From contig CAWJLO010000027.1 of assembly GCA_963843685.1 (NCBI GenBank), positions 1 to 64,000 of the forward strand: a stretch of DNA of 64,000 nt, read 5' to 3'. The notes under the pieces are model-generated. The model searched no databases and was not told where the DNA came from. It worked only from the letters and a program-made list of their open reading frames with translations. A program made the position numbers and the translations under genes. Below, piece by piece: positions 1 through 7,509 of the stretch (the first letter of the stretch is position 1; the number at the start of each line of letters is the position of its first letter). The DNA comes from DASQHL01 sp963843685. GTDB lineage: Bacteria; Chloroflexota; Dehalococcoidia; DSTF01; JACRBR01.

Positions 1-228
1 AACATCGCTTCCGTCCTCCTCGATACGTTCCCGCCCGCCACTCGCGAGCGCCTCATTCACAACACCAGTATCGAGTCCGAACGCCTCCCCATCACCACCT
101 GCGGGTCACCCGAACGGAAACTCTCAGTAAACTCCCACGGCCACCGCTCGAGTCTGACCTTCCGCCTCCCGCCTCTCGCCTCCAGCCTCCCGCTTCCCTT
201 CATCCCGCCTCTAACCTCTCACCTCTAA
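1..228 (+). CDS. C-terminal fragment of a possible histidine-phosphatase family protein (5' cut by window edge)
   Basis: Frame 1 is open from the first base to a TAA at 226-228 and has no start, so only a 3' end is present. The fragment contains HNTSIESERLP and then a short segment ending LSVNSHGH. This resembles the N-[TA]-S-[IV]...N-x-x-x-H tail of histidine (phosphoglycerate-mutase-like) phosphatases. The last 25 codons run through a low-complexity CCTCCCGCCTCT tract and are probably not a conserved part of the protein. The call rests on one short motif. Without the RHG active site, which would lie upstream of the window, it stays tentative. It is co-directional with the membrane protein that follows. 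Confidence 0.35.
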   Translation, partial: NIASVLLDTFPPATRERLIHNTSIESERLPITTCGSPERKLSVNSHGHRSSLTFRLPPLASSLPLPFIPPLTSHL

Positions 229-241
229 CCTCCCTATACTC
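155..241. repeat. pyrimidine-rich intergenic tract (CCTCCCGCCTC / CCTCTAACCTCTCACC)
   Basis: A run of short CCTCCCGCCTCT-like and CCTCTAACCTCTCACC-like units fills the gap before the gene at 248. The complementary strand of the same motif (GGGAGGCGGGAGG, GAGAGGTGAG, GTTAGAGGTGATAGGTTATAG) reappears between genes near 40335-40378, 43308-43330 and 46559-46588. It looks like a dispersed low-complexity intergenic sequence, not coding DNA. Confidence 0.5.
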
Positions 242-247
242 CCCCAG

Positions 248-910
248 ATGGCCACAGACACCCCTGCCCACCCCGGGAAGCGCATCGTCTACCTCAACCG
301 CCGCGTCGCCTTCATCGAACCCGATCGCGTCAATGTCCGCCCCGCCCTCGCCGCCGCCCTCTTCCCCCTCTTCGGCCTCCTCCTCGGCATCGGCGCCTTC
401 GTGTCCATCGTCCTCTGGCTCGATAGTCTTCCCTTCGTGCTCATCCTCGTACTGCTCGTCGTCGCCGTCGTCTCCATCCCCCTCGCCGGCATCGGCTTCG
501 TCTACACCATCGCCGGCGCCAACGTCGTCTTCGAGCGGCAGAAGCAGTCCGGCATCTGGCAGCAGGGCTTCCTCGGCATGGGCGTCGGCACCACCGAGCT
601 CGTCCCGTTCTGGAAGATCGACCAGATCCGCATCGAAGAGCTGACGGGCGAGCGCCAGCGCGGCCAGATGCAGGACGTCGCTCAACTGGAGATCGTCGTG
701 ATGAAGGTCAGCGGCAAGCGACTCGCCGTGGGCGATATCGTCGTCCCCCGCTCCATGGTCCGCCAGGGCCTCGACGACGTGCGCGCCGTCGCGGAGGCCA
801 TCGCCGAGATGACGGGCAAGCCCCTCGTCGCGCCGGAGGTCGTCCGCCGCCAGAAAGTCGCCCCGGCGGCCGCCGACGGCGAGCACGTTGACGAAGGCGA
901 CGCCTCGTGA
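248..910 (+). CDS. membrane protein of unknown function, two N-terminal TM helices
   Basis: A 220-residue protein. After a polar N-terminus, two long hydrophobic segments (about residues 33-56 and 60-85) form a helical hairpin. A soluble C-terminal half of about 130 residues follows; it has alternating hydrophobic strands (the GFLGMGVGTTELVPFWKIDQI region, then LEIVVMKVSGKRLAVGDIVV), suggesting a small beta-rich cytosolic domain like those of PH-like or YdbT-type proteins. I do not recognise the family with certainty. The stop overlaps the GTG start of the next gene by four bases (GTGA), so the two are almost certainly one translationally coupled operon. A link to membrane glycolipid metabolism is inferred only from that coupling. 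Confidence 0.75.
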   Translation: MATDTPAHPGKRIVYLNRRVAFIEPDRVNVRPALAAALFPLFGLLLGIGAFVSIVLWLDSLPFVLILVLLVVAVVSIPLAGIGFVYTIAGANVVFERQKQSGIWQQGFLGMGVGTTELVPFWKIDQIRIEELTGERQRGQMQDVAQLEIVVMKVSGKRLAVGDIVVPRSMVRQGLDDVRAVAEAIAEMTGKPLVAPEVVRRQKVAPAAADGEHVDEGDAS

Positions 911-1689
911 CGGCCGAAACGCCGCCGACCGACGACGCGCGTCCGTTCCTCTCGATCGTCCTCCCCGCCTACAACGAGGAAGATCGCCTGCCCGCGAGCC
1001 TCGATCGCGTGATCGACTTCCTCGCGCGGCAGCAGCTCGATTCGGAGATCGTCATCGCCGATGACGGCAGCCGCGACCGCACCCCGCAGATCGTGCGCGA
1101 GCGCGCCGCCGCCGGCCTCCCACCCAACGTCGCACTCCGTCTCGTCCAGCACGACGCCAATCGTGGCAAGGGCGCCGCCATCCGCACCGGCGTTCTCGCC
1201 GCCGAAGGCCGCTACGTCTTCTTCATGGACGCCGATCTCGCCACGCCGCCCGAAGACGCCCTCAAACTGCTCGACAGGCTCAAGGCCGGCGCCCCTGTCG
1301 CCATCGGCACCCGCATCCAGGCCGACGGCACCGACATGCGCGCGACGCAGCCCGCCCAGCGCCGCATGGTCGGCCGGCTCTTCACCATGATGCGCAAGAC
1401 CATGCGCGTCCTGCCCGACATCGAGGACACGCAGTGCCCCCTCAAGGGCTTCGAGCGCGATGTCGCCCGCGCCGTCTTCGAGCGTCAACGCCTCAGCGGC
1501 TGGATCTTCGATGCCGAGGTGCTGGACATCGCCCGTTCACTCGGCTATCCCATCGTCTCCGTCCCCGTCACCTGGCGCCACGTCGAAGGCTCGCGCCTCC
1601 GCGTCCGCCCCCAGCAGGCCTACGAAGTCGCCCGCGACCTCCTCCGCCTCCGCTTCCGCCGCTCGCCGTCCCCTCCGCCCGTCGCCTGA
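907..1689 (+). CDS. glycosyltransferase family 2, dolichyl-phosphate-sugar synthase type
   Basis: A 260-residue GT-A fold glycosyltransferase. FLSIVLPAYNEEDRLP begins the nucleotide-binding Rossmann half, ADDGS follows near residue 50, and the DxD-type metal and nucleotide motif is FMDADLATPP at about residues 108-117. The RGKGAAIRTG segment and the later TQCPLKGF region match polyprenyl-phosphate glucosyl/mannosyl transferases such as ALG5 and DPM1. No TM helix is evident in it, so the coupled upstream membrane protein may anchor it. The start is GTG at 907, inside the previous stop. The last 123 bp (1541-1663) are repeated almost exactly at 3743-3865, fused to a DinB gene. The substrate cannot be read from the sequence. 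Confidence 0.88.
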   Translation: MTAETPPTDDARPFLSIVLPAYNEEDRLPASLDRVIDFLARQQLDSEIVIADDGSRDRTPQIVRERAAAGLPPNVALRLVQHDANRGKGAAIRTGVLAAEGRYVFFMDADLATPPEDALKLLDRLKAGAPVAIGTRIQADGTDMRATQPAQRRMVGRLFTMMRKTMRVLPDIEDTQCPLKGFERDVARAVFERQRLSGWIFDAEVLDIARSLGYPIVSVPVTWRHVEGSRLRVRPQQAYEVARDLLRLRFRRSPSPPPVA

Positions 1690-1729
1690 TACGCCGCATG
1701 CCCATCATCGCCGGGCCGCACGGGAAGAG

Positions 1730-1759
1730 ACGGCGGACAGGGTGCACCCTGTCCGCCGT
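1730..1759. terminator. bidirectional hairpin terminator between convergent genes
   Basis: A perfect 30-bp palindrome, ACGGCGGACAGGGTG followed by its reverse complement, lies between the stop of the glycosyltransferase (+) and the stop of the beta-helix protein (-). A T/C-rich stretch (TTCTCTCTC) follows on the + side and an A/G-rich stretch on the other. The position and stem strength fit a shared rho-independent terminator. Confidence 0.8.
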
Positions 1760-1797
1760 TCTCTCTCATCGGTTCTTCGTCGGATGACGGCTCGCCG

Positions 1798-2970
1798 TCA
1801 GTTCGTCGCGTTGGTCACCGACCCCGCGTACACATTCGTCGACAGATCGTTCGCCGTCACCGGCCCCGCGATGAACACGCCCCAGTACTCGTTGCTGACG
1901 TGGTTGTGACTCACCGTCACCGTCTGAGGCGTCACCGCGCTGAACAGCGCGATCCCCGTCGGGTGCCCGCTGCCCGAGTCGGGGTCGACGCCGTTCCCCG
2001 AGACCTCGTTCCCGATGATCTTGTTCCCCGACACGTTCTGGTTCGGCGCGTGCGCGTGGATCCCCACGCCCGCCTCCAGGTTGTTCGTCAGCCGGTTCGC
2101 GATCACCAGGTTGTCGTACGAAGCCGCCCCCGGGAACGGGGCGAACATCCCCACACCCGCGCCGCCGTTGTGGTTCGACACATTGAACGCCACGACGTTG
2201 TCATACACCCCGCCCGCGCTCGGATTGCCGACTGCTGACGGGTTGTGCGACGGCAGCGTGATTCCGCAGTCCTCCAGGTTGTTCGTCGAGACGTTGCCGG
2301 CGATCACGTTGTGCGCGCTCGGCCCCATCTCATCAGTTACCAGGATCCCGCCCACGTTGTTCTCGACCTTGTTGAACATCACCGTTGAGTACGTGACGCT
2401 CATCAAGTGCAGCCCCTCGCCGCAATCCCCGGGCACGTTTCCGGAGGGCGCGCACTCCGGAGTCGCGTTCGTGTTGAAGCCCGTGTCGTTGTGCGCGATG
2501 TGATTCCCACGGATCGTCACGTGCGATGTCGATTCCACCAGGATCCCCTCGCCGGTCGCGTTCTCCACGTCGAACCCTGACACCAGCGTGCCCAGCGACG
2601 CCGCGCCCGTCACCACGATCCCGTTCACGTTCCCCTTCGCGTCGATCGTCACCTGGCCCCGCGCCTGCAGCTTCAGGCTCTTCTTGATCGTCACCTCCTC
2701 CGCGTACGTCCCCGGCCACACCGTGATCTGGCCGCCGCTCGGCGCCACCGAAACCGCGTGGCTGATCGTCTTGCACGGCGCATTCGCTCGGCACGCGTTG
2801 CTGTCGTTGCCCGTCACCGACGAGACCACCAGCCCGCTTGCGAACTGCGGTGGAGAGAGCGGCAACGGCCCGGCCGCCGACGTCGCCGCTACTCCTCCCG
2901 TCAGCAACGCCGCCGCGATCGAAAGGCACGCGGCCAACGCAAAGCGCGACGTCCGGTCGGGAAGCATCAT
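1798..2970 (-). CDS. secreted right-handed parallel beta-helix repeat protein (NosD-like)
   Basis: A 390-residue exported protein. Residues 1-34 form a classic Sec signal peptide (basic start, then a hydrophobic ALAACLSIAAALLTGGVAA core). The rest is a long ladder of degenerate 22-25 residue rungs rich in N, G and V, for example VTIRGNHIAHNDTGF, LVIANRLTNNLEAGVG and NVIAGNVSTNN. These are typical of PbH1 repeats in pectate-lyase-like and NosD folds. An early segment (GNDSNACRANAPCKTISHAV) matches the SVTGND...PCKTIQ opening seen in many such secreted proteins. No catalytic residues are evident, so it may bind or modify polysaccharide or serve as a surface protein. It stands alone, convergent with the GT2 gene. 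Confidence 0.85.
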   Translation of the reverse strand: MMLPDRTSRFALAACLSIAAALLTGGVAATSAAGPLPLSPPQFASGLVVSSVTGNDSNACRANAPCKTISHAVSVAPSGGQITVWPGTYAEEVTIKKSLKLQARGQVTIDAKGNVNGIVVTGAASLGTLVSGFDVENATGEGILVESTSHVTIRGNHIAHNDTGFNTNATPECAPSGNVPGDCGEGLHLMSVTYSTVMFNKVENNVGGILVTDEMGPSAHNVIAGNVSTNNLEDCGITLPSHNPSAVGNPSAGGVYDNVVAFNVSNHNGGAGVGMFAPFPGAASYDNLVIANRLTNNLEAGVGIHAHAPNQNVSGNKIIGNEVSGNGVDPDSGSGHPTGIALFSAVTPQTVTVSHNHVSNEYWGVFIAGPVTANDLSTNVYAGSVTNATN

Positions 2971-3159
2971 GTCATTCCTCCTGTGCTAGGGCTTCCGTAC
3001 GTGTGGGAGTGGGTGTGCTCCGACACCCTAGCCGCGCGAGTCGCGGGCGATCAATAAACGCGGCTCAATGTTCGCGCTTCCAAGCACGACCATTGGTGAA
3101 CCTTCAGACCAGCATGAGAAAATGCCGTCGCACGGACGCGATCAGCGCCGTCGATCAAC

Positions 3160-3742
3160 TGCGCGAACGTCGGGATCACCCCGCCCCACGACCTCTGACC
3201 TCGAAGTGTGCGCAGCCCTCGCCTACCTGCTACATTCCTCGAAGTCCCGCCCAAAACGCACGACGGAGACCCCGTCGTCGCCCCCTTCCGCGAGCCCTCA
3301 CTCCAGGGCGCCGCCGAAAAGGAAGACTTCCGCACCTCCCGCCGCGCCTACTGGTTCGGCGAGTGATCTGCTGGCAAGCTGAACTGCTGACTGGCTGACC
3401 GCCGGAAATGCTGACAGACTGACCCGCGGAAACGAGGTGCACCCATGACCGACACGATCGCCACCACGCCCGCCGTCGACAAGGCCACCCTCCGCGCTGA
3501 TCTCGAGCGCGCCCGCGACGCCTCCCGCGCCCTCATCAGCGAGATCCCCGAGGCGAAGTGGGACGCCACCAGCGGCAACCCCGACTTCACCTGCGGCCAG
3601 CTCGCCTGGCACCTCGCCTCCGCCGTCGACTTCGCCGCCGGCCTCATCGAGAACGCCCTCAAGGGCAAGCAGACCTACTTCCCCTCCGTCCTCATGCCCG
3701 TCGGCAACCGCATCAACACCATGCGCATCCGCCGCGGCTCCC
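3160..3742. repeat. direct repeat, copy 1 (upstream fragment plus 5' half of dinB)
   Basis: This stretch is nearly identical to 4592-5173, with an offset of 1432 and then 1431 bp after a 1-bp indel near 3209. It carries about 285 bp of non-coding or remnant DNA and the first 99 codons of a DinB gene. Similarity ends at about 3742, exactly where sequence copied from the glycosyltransferase begins. A few base differences (for example ATG against ACG at codon 93) show that the duplication is recent but not brand new. Confidence 0.9.
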
Positions 3743-3867
3743 TCGGCTACCCCGTCGTCTCCGTCCCCGTCACCTGGCGCCACGTCGAAGGCTCCCGCCT
3801 CCGCGTCCGCCCCCAGCAGGCCTACGAAGTCGCCCGCGACCTCCTCCGCCTCCGCTTCCGCCGCTGA
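3445..3867 (+). CDS. chimeric DinB N-terminal domain fused to a glycosyltransferase C-terminal tail
   Basis: A 140-residue ORF. Residues 1-99 are almost identical to the N-terminus of the intact DinB protein at 4876-5376, including the helix with GQLAWHLASAVDFAAG and its candidate metal-binding His. From residue 100 the sequence switches to the last 41 residues of the GT2 at 907-1689 (GYPVVSVPVTWRHVEGSRLR onward), read in the same frame, and stops right after the shared segment. The C-terminal helices that supply the remaining DinB metal ligands are therefore missing. The product is probably non-functional as a thiol-linked transferase. The start and the GAAACGAGGTGC ribosome-binding region are conserved with copy 2, so it may still be expressed. 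Confidence 0.85.
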   Translation: MTDTIATTPAVDKATLRADLERARDASRALISEIPEAKWDATSGNPDFTCGQLAWHLASAVDFAAGLIENALKGKQTYFPSVLMPVGNRINTMRIRRGSLGYPVVSVPVTWRHVEGSRLRVRPQQAYEVARDLLRLRFRR

Positions 3868-3886
3868 GAATCACGCCGCACGACCC

Positions 3887-4492
3887 TCAGACGTTGGCGA
3901 GCACCTCGAGAGCCAGCATCTTCTCCATCGCCTGCTCCTGGTCCCGCGAAAGCTTGTCGGAGACGAGCCCCGCCTGCACGTGAATGCTGAAGTAGTTGGA
4001 GCCCTTCGAGAAGAAGAGTGAAAGGCCGGCCACGCCCGCGTCGAGATAGTACGCCGATTCGCCCACCCCGCTCACCTTCGTCACCGTGACCCCTTGCGTG
4101 GATCCCGTCATCCCTGAGTTGAACGCACCCGCATCGACGATCGACAGCTCCGCGCTGTAGACCACGTCCTGGTCCGTCCACAGGCAGCTGTGCTCCCCGG
4201 CGCCGGGTGGCTCCCCGGGTCCCATCGTTACGCCCACGGCCGCCGTCACCTGCGCGTCCGTCAGCAGCGCGCACGCGTCGGTCAGCGGCCCGCTGGCTGC
4301 GGGCGCGGTCGCCGCCGTCGTCGCCGTCGCCGCCACGGTCGCACCGCTCGCGCTGGATGTTGCGTTCGTGCCGCTCGCCGCGGTGTTGGTTGCGCCGCTG
4401 TCTGGGCTCGACGAGCTTGAGCACGCCGCCCCCCCGGCGACCGCTGCCACCGCCACGATGCAAGCCAGAACCCGTACGACCCATCGCTGCAT
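3887..4492 (-). CDS. lipoprotein, DUF3558-like
   Basis: A 201-residue lipoprotein. The chosen ATG at 4492 has AAGGGAGA about six bases upstream; a longer in-frame start exists at 4531 but would bury the signal peptide. The signal peptide (VVRVLACIVAVAAVAGGAAC) ends at a lipobox cysteine. An S/T/A-rich linker of about 50 residues follows, then a globular domain starting LTDACALLTDAQVTAAVG. That DACALLT...V opening and the GEHSCLWTD segment resemble DUF3558/sensor-type lipoproteins of actinobacteria. Its function is unknown. The gene lies between the two DinB copies in the opposite orientation, so it sits inside the duplicated unit. Confidence 0.75.
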   Translation of the reverse strand: MQRWVVRVLACIVAVAAVAGGAACSSSSSPDSGATNTAASGTNATSSASGATVAATATTAATAPAASGPLTDACALLTDAQVTAAVGVTMGPGEPPGAGEHSCLWTDQDVVYSAELSIVDAGAFNSGMTGSTQGVTVTKVSGVGESAYYLDAGVAGLSLFFSKGSNYFSIHVQAGLVSDKLSRDQEQAMEKMLALEVLANV

Positions 4493-4591
4493 GAGAATCT
4501 CCCTTGCCCGTTGTCGGGGCGAATACGTCACGGCGCTCGTTTCGCCCGAACCCTAACATCGCCTCCCTCTTGCTGCATGGGAGTCTCCTCA

Positions 4592-5173
4592 TGCGCGAAC
4601 GTCGGGATCACCCCGCCCCACGACCTCTGACCTCGAAGGGGCGCAGCCCTCGCCTACCTGCTACATTCCTCGAAGTCCCGCCCAAAACGCACGACGGAGA
4701 CCCCGTCGTCGCCCCCTTCCGCGAGCCCTCACTCCAGGGCGCCGCCGAAAAGGAAGACTTCCGCACCTCCCGCCGCGCCTACTGGTTCGGCGAGTGATCT
4801 GCTGGCAAGCTGAACTGCTGACTGGCCGACCGCCGGAAATGCTGACAGACTGACCCGCTGAAACGAGGTGCACCCATGACCGACACGATCGCCACCACCC
4901 CCGCCGTCGACAAGACGGCCCTCCGCGCCGATCTCGAGCGCGCCCGCGACGCCTCCCGCGCCCTCATCAGCGAGATCCCCGAGGCGAAGTGGGACGCCAC
5001 CAGCGGCAACCCCGACTTCACCTGCGGCCAGCTCGCCTGGCACCTCGCCTCCGCCGTCGACTTCGCCGCCGGCCTCATCGAGAACGCCCTCAAGGGCAAG
5101 CAGACCTACTTCCCCTCCGTCCTCATGCCCGTCGGCAACCGCATCAACGCCACGCGCATCCGCCGCGGCTCAC
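4592..5173. repeat. direct repeat, copy 2 (parental copy leading into intact dinB)
   Basis: The partner of 3160-3742. Its first 205 bp keep, in one frame, a coding-like remnant that ends at 4797 with FREPSLQGAAEKEDFRTSRR shortly before the stop. This may be the 3' end of a lost gene. The remainder is the promoter/leader and 5' half of dinB. Unlike copy 1, the dinB sequence continues past the breakpoint into a full C-terminal half. Confidence 0.85.
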
Positions 5174-5376
5174 GCGGCGCCACCCGCGACTCCGTCCTCG
5201 CCGACTACGACCGCAACCACGCCCGCCTCCTCCGCCTCCTCGACGCCGTCACCGACGCCCAGTTCGCCATCGTCAAGACCAACTTCACCGTCACCCGCTC
5301 CGTCTTCGACATGTTCCGCATCCCCATCGAGCACATCGACGAGCACGGCCCCGAGATCCGCTCCGCCGCCTTGTAG
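4876..5376 (+). CDS. DinB-family / mycothiol-maleylpyruvate-isomerase-like protein
   Basis: A 166-residue four-helix-bundle protein of the DinB/MDMPI superfamily. Helix 1 carries RADLERARDASRALISEIPE, helix 2 GQLAWHLASAVDFAAG with a candidate metal-ligand His, helix 3 NHARLLRLLDAVTDAQF, and the last helix IPIEHIDEHG with further His residues. Family members bind a divalent metal and are thiol-dependent transferases or stress proteins; the substrate here cannot be inferred. The ATG is preceded by GAAACGAGGTGC. This is the intact member of a duplicated pair whose first copy (3445-3867) is truncated and chimeric. Confidence 0.85.
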   Translation: MTDTIATTPAVDKTALRADLERARDASRALISEIPEAKWDATSGNPDFTCGQLAWHLASAVDFAAGLIENALKGKQTYFPSVLMPVGNRINATRIRRGSRGATRDSVLADYDRNHARLLRLLDAVTDAQFAIVKTNFTVTRSVFDMFRIPIEHIDEHGPEIRSAAL

Positions 5377-5406
5377 CCTTCCCGCGCTGACGCGTCGTCC
5401 GCGCAC

Positions 5407-6482
5407 TCACCGCCGCGCCCCCGGCAACAGCCCCGCCGATCCCGTATCCGGCGGCCTCATCTCCACCACGGGCGCCGCCGAGAACATCACCGCCTCGACA
5501 TTCCCCGCCCGCCACTCCACGACCGGCGCCAGCCGCTGATCCCCGCTGAAGAACTGCACCTGCCGCCCCGCCGCACCGCACCCCGCGCGGTCCGCTACGT
5601 CCGACGACAGCACGAACACCCGCTGCGACCCGGAAGGCACGAACCCCGCGAGGTCCTGCGCCACCAGGCAGTTCTTCGCGATCGTGCCGGACGCGACGTC
5701 AAGCACCCACGCCGCCGTGATCCGGAACGCGCCGCTGGTGTAGAACCGCATCGAATCGCCGTCATCGACGAACGTCGTCGTCACCGAAGCCCCTGGCGCG
5801 AACACGAACGGCCCGCTGTCCGTGCCGCTGAACGCGTCGCCCGCCGCCGGGCAGCCCGCAACCGTGTCGCCACCCGACACGATGATCGTGCGCGTACGTC
5901 GCGATATACGCCGACCCCATCGAAGAACAGGTGCCCGCACGCCGCGAACGGCGCCGCGATCTCCGGATCCCCCTGCACCATCGGCAGCCCGCCGCTGATC
6001 GCCTCCCCGTGCAACTCCATCACCGTCCGCCCCAGGTCGTGCAGCAGCACGAGGTACGGCTCGCTCACGTCGTACGACGCCGGCAGTGTGAAGTTCGTCC
6101 CCGCACGCGTCGGGAGCCACCCGAACGGGCGGTCGACCCTGAAGCAGCCGAGAACGTCGGGCGAGTGATCGGGCGAAGGCCCCGGCACATCGACGTACCC
6201 GTCCGCGTCCGCCGTCAGCGTGAGGATCGCGTCGCTGCACGCGGATGAGACGGACCACCCGGCCAGCCCCGGCTCGTCGTCCTGCGCCACCCCGTCGCCG
6301 TTGAGATCGTTGACCAGGCGCAGTCGCAGCGTGTCCGCAGGCGCCGCCGTCGCCGAGGCTTCCGGTGTCGCCGCCACCGTCGCCGTCGGTGTCGGCGTCG
6401 CCGCCCTCACCTCCGCCGCCACCGCGAGCAACCCCGCCACCATCACCGCGCCCGCCGCCGCCGCCAGCCATCGAGCGTTCAT
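5407..6482 (-). CDS. secreted protein of unknown function, reading frame broken once
   Basis: The 5' part starts at ATG 6482 (GGGAGGT four bases upstream) and encodes a signal peptide (WLAAAAGAVMVAGLLAVAAE), a Thr-Pro-rich linker, and a segment with NDLNGDGVAQDDEPGLAGW. That segment is characteristic of SdrD-B/CNA-B-like extracellular modules. It runs to about position 5905 (HLFFDGVGVYRD). The next good coding stretch (IIVSGGDTVAGCP to the TGA at 5407-5409) is in another frame. One base gained or lost near 5885-5905 would restore a protein of about 355 residues. Whether this is a true mutation or an assembly indel cannot be decided here. It is probably a cell-surface or secreted protein. Confidence 0.65.
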
Positions 6483-6553
6483 CGCAACCTCCCGCATCCC
6501 GGATACGTTGCTACAACGCCGCGATGAGGAGGAAGGTTAACGCCTCAGGTGCG

Positions 6554-7329
6554 CTATTCCGGCCCCCGCGCCAGCAGGTCCACCGCCCGCCCCGGCTCCT
6601 TCCCCAGGTCCCGCTTCCCCCCGCACCCCTCCGCCACGCACCGATACCACCACCCGTAATCCGATCGCGACAGCACCATCCCCGCCCCGCACGCCGGGCA
6701 CGCCTCCACCCGCCGCACCTTCTCCGCCCGCTCGTGCAGCTCTACCCCGTCGACCAGCCGCACCCCCGTCGCCTTCGCCTCCGCCTCCGCGTGCTCGTTG
6801 AACCGCGACAGCGTCACGAACACCCCGTCCTTCGCCGCAAGCCCCTCCCGCGTCAGCGTCCCGACGAACTTCCGGATCTCATCCACCTCCACCTGCCGCG
6901 AGTCCCACCGCTTGCACTGCACGATCGCCCGCTCGCTCCCGCGCGACAGCCGCAGGTCGATGTTCCCGTCCGGCCCGTCCTGCCGCCCCGTCTCCTCCAC
7001 CGCCCACCCCTCACGCCGGAACACCTCCCCCACGAACCACTCGAACTCCTCCGCCTCAGCAGCCGCAGGTTCGACGTCCACTCCACCAGGTGCCGCCGGT
7101 GGCTCTCCTGCACGAGCACCGCGATGCGCACCAGCAGCACCAGCCCGGCCGCCATCGCGAAGAAGAAGTTCGTGACAGCCAGCTCGAACGCGGACCACCT
7201 CAGCGCGAGCGGCAACGCCAGCCCGCCCCCGCCGTACAGCACCGCCGCGAGCGCAAACGCCCACCGGTCGGACATCCGCCCAACCGTCCGCATCACCACC
7301 CGCTCGACGAAGTCATCCACCGCAGACAT
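6554..7329 (-). CDS. Mrr-like restriction endonuclease with N-terminal TM hairpin and C-terminal zinc ribbon, frameshifted
   Basis: The N-terminal part (ATG 7329) has two hydrophobic helices (WAFALAAVLYGGGGLALPLA and LAVTNFFFAMAAGLVLLVRI). A second frame then takes over near 7055-7075 with EEFEWFVGEVFRREGW, GPDGNIDLRL and IVQCKRW. These are the E, D and QxK residues of the Mrr/PD-(D/E)xK nuclease fold (pfam Mrr_cat). The C-terminus has CPAC and a later YRCVAEGC, a four-cysteine zinc ribbon as in topoisomerase-like fingers. A one-base change restores about 258 residues. Membrane-anchored Mrr-type nucleases are known family members, and DNA cleavage of foreign or modified DNA is the usual role. 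It lies directly before the DUF4062 gene, facing away from it. Confidence 0.75.
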
Positions 7330-7509
7330 CCCCAGATGTTACCGGCCCTGGCCCGCCCCCCGAACGCCGTCTGCGAATGAGACCGAGCGATCGCCCGCTG
7401 CGGCCAAGGGGAACGAAGCTACTGCCACAGAGTGAGTCAAGTGGTTCGGAGCAACGCATCCGGATTTTCCCTGACGCATCGCAAGGACCTCAGTCGCTAG
7501 ACTTCTCGC

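Noticed and set aside
5407..6482. The secreted protein as a biologically decayed pseudogene
   Set aside because: Only one frame change, with good coding on both sides; other genes in the window show the same pattern, so an assembly indel is at least as likely.
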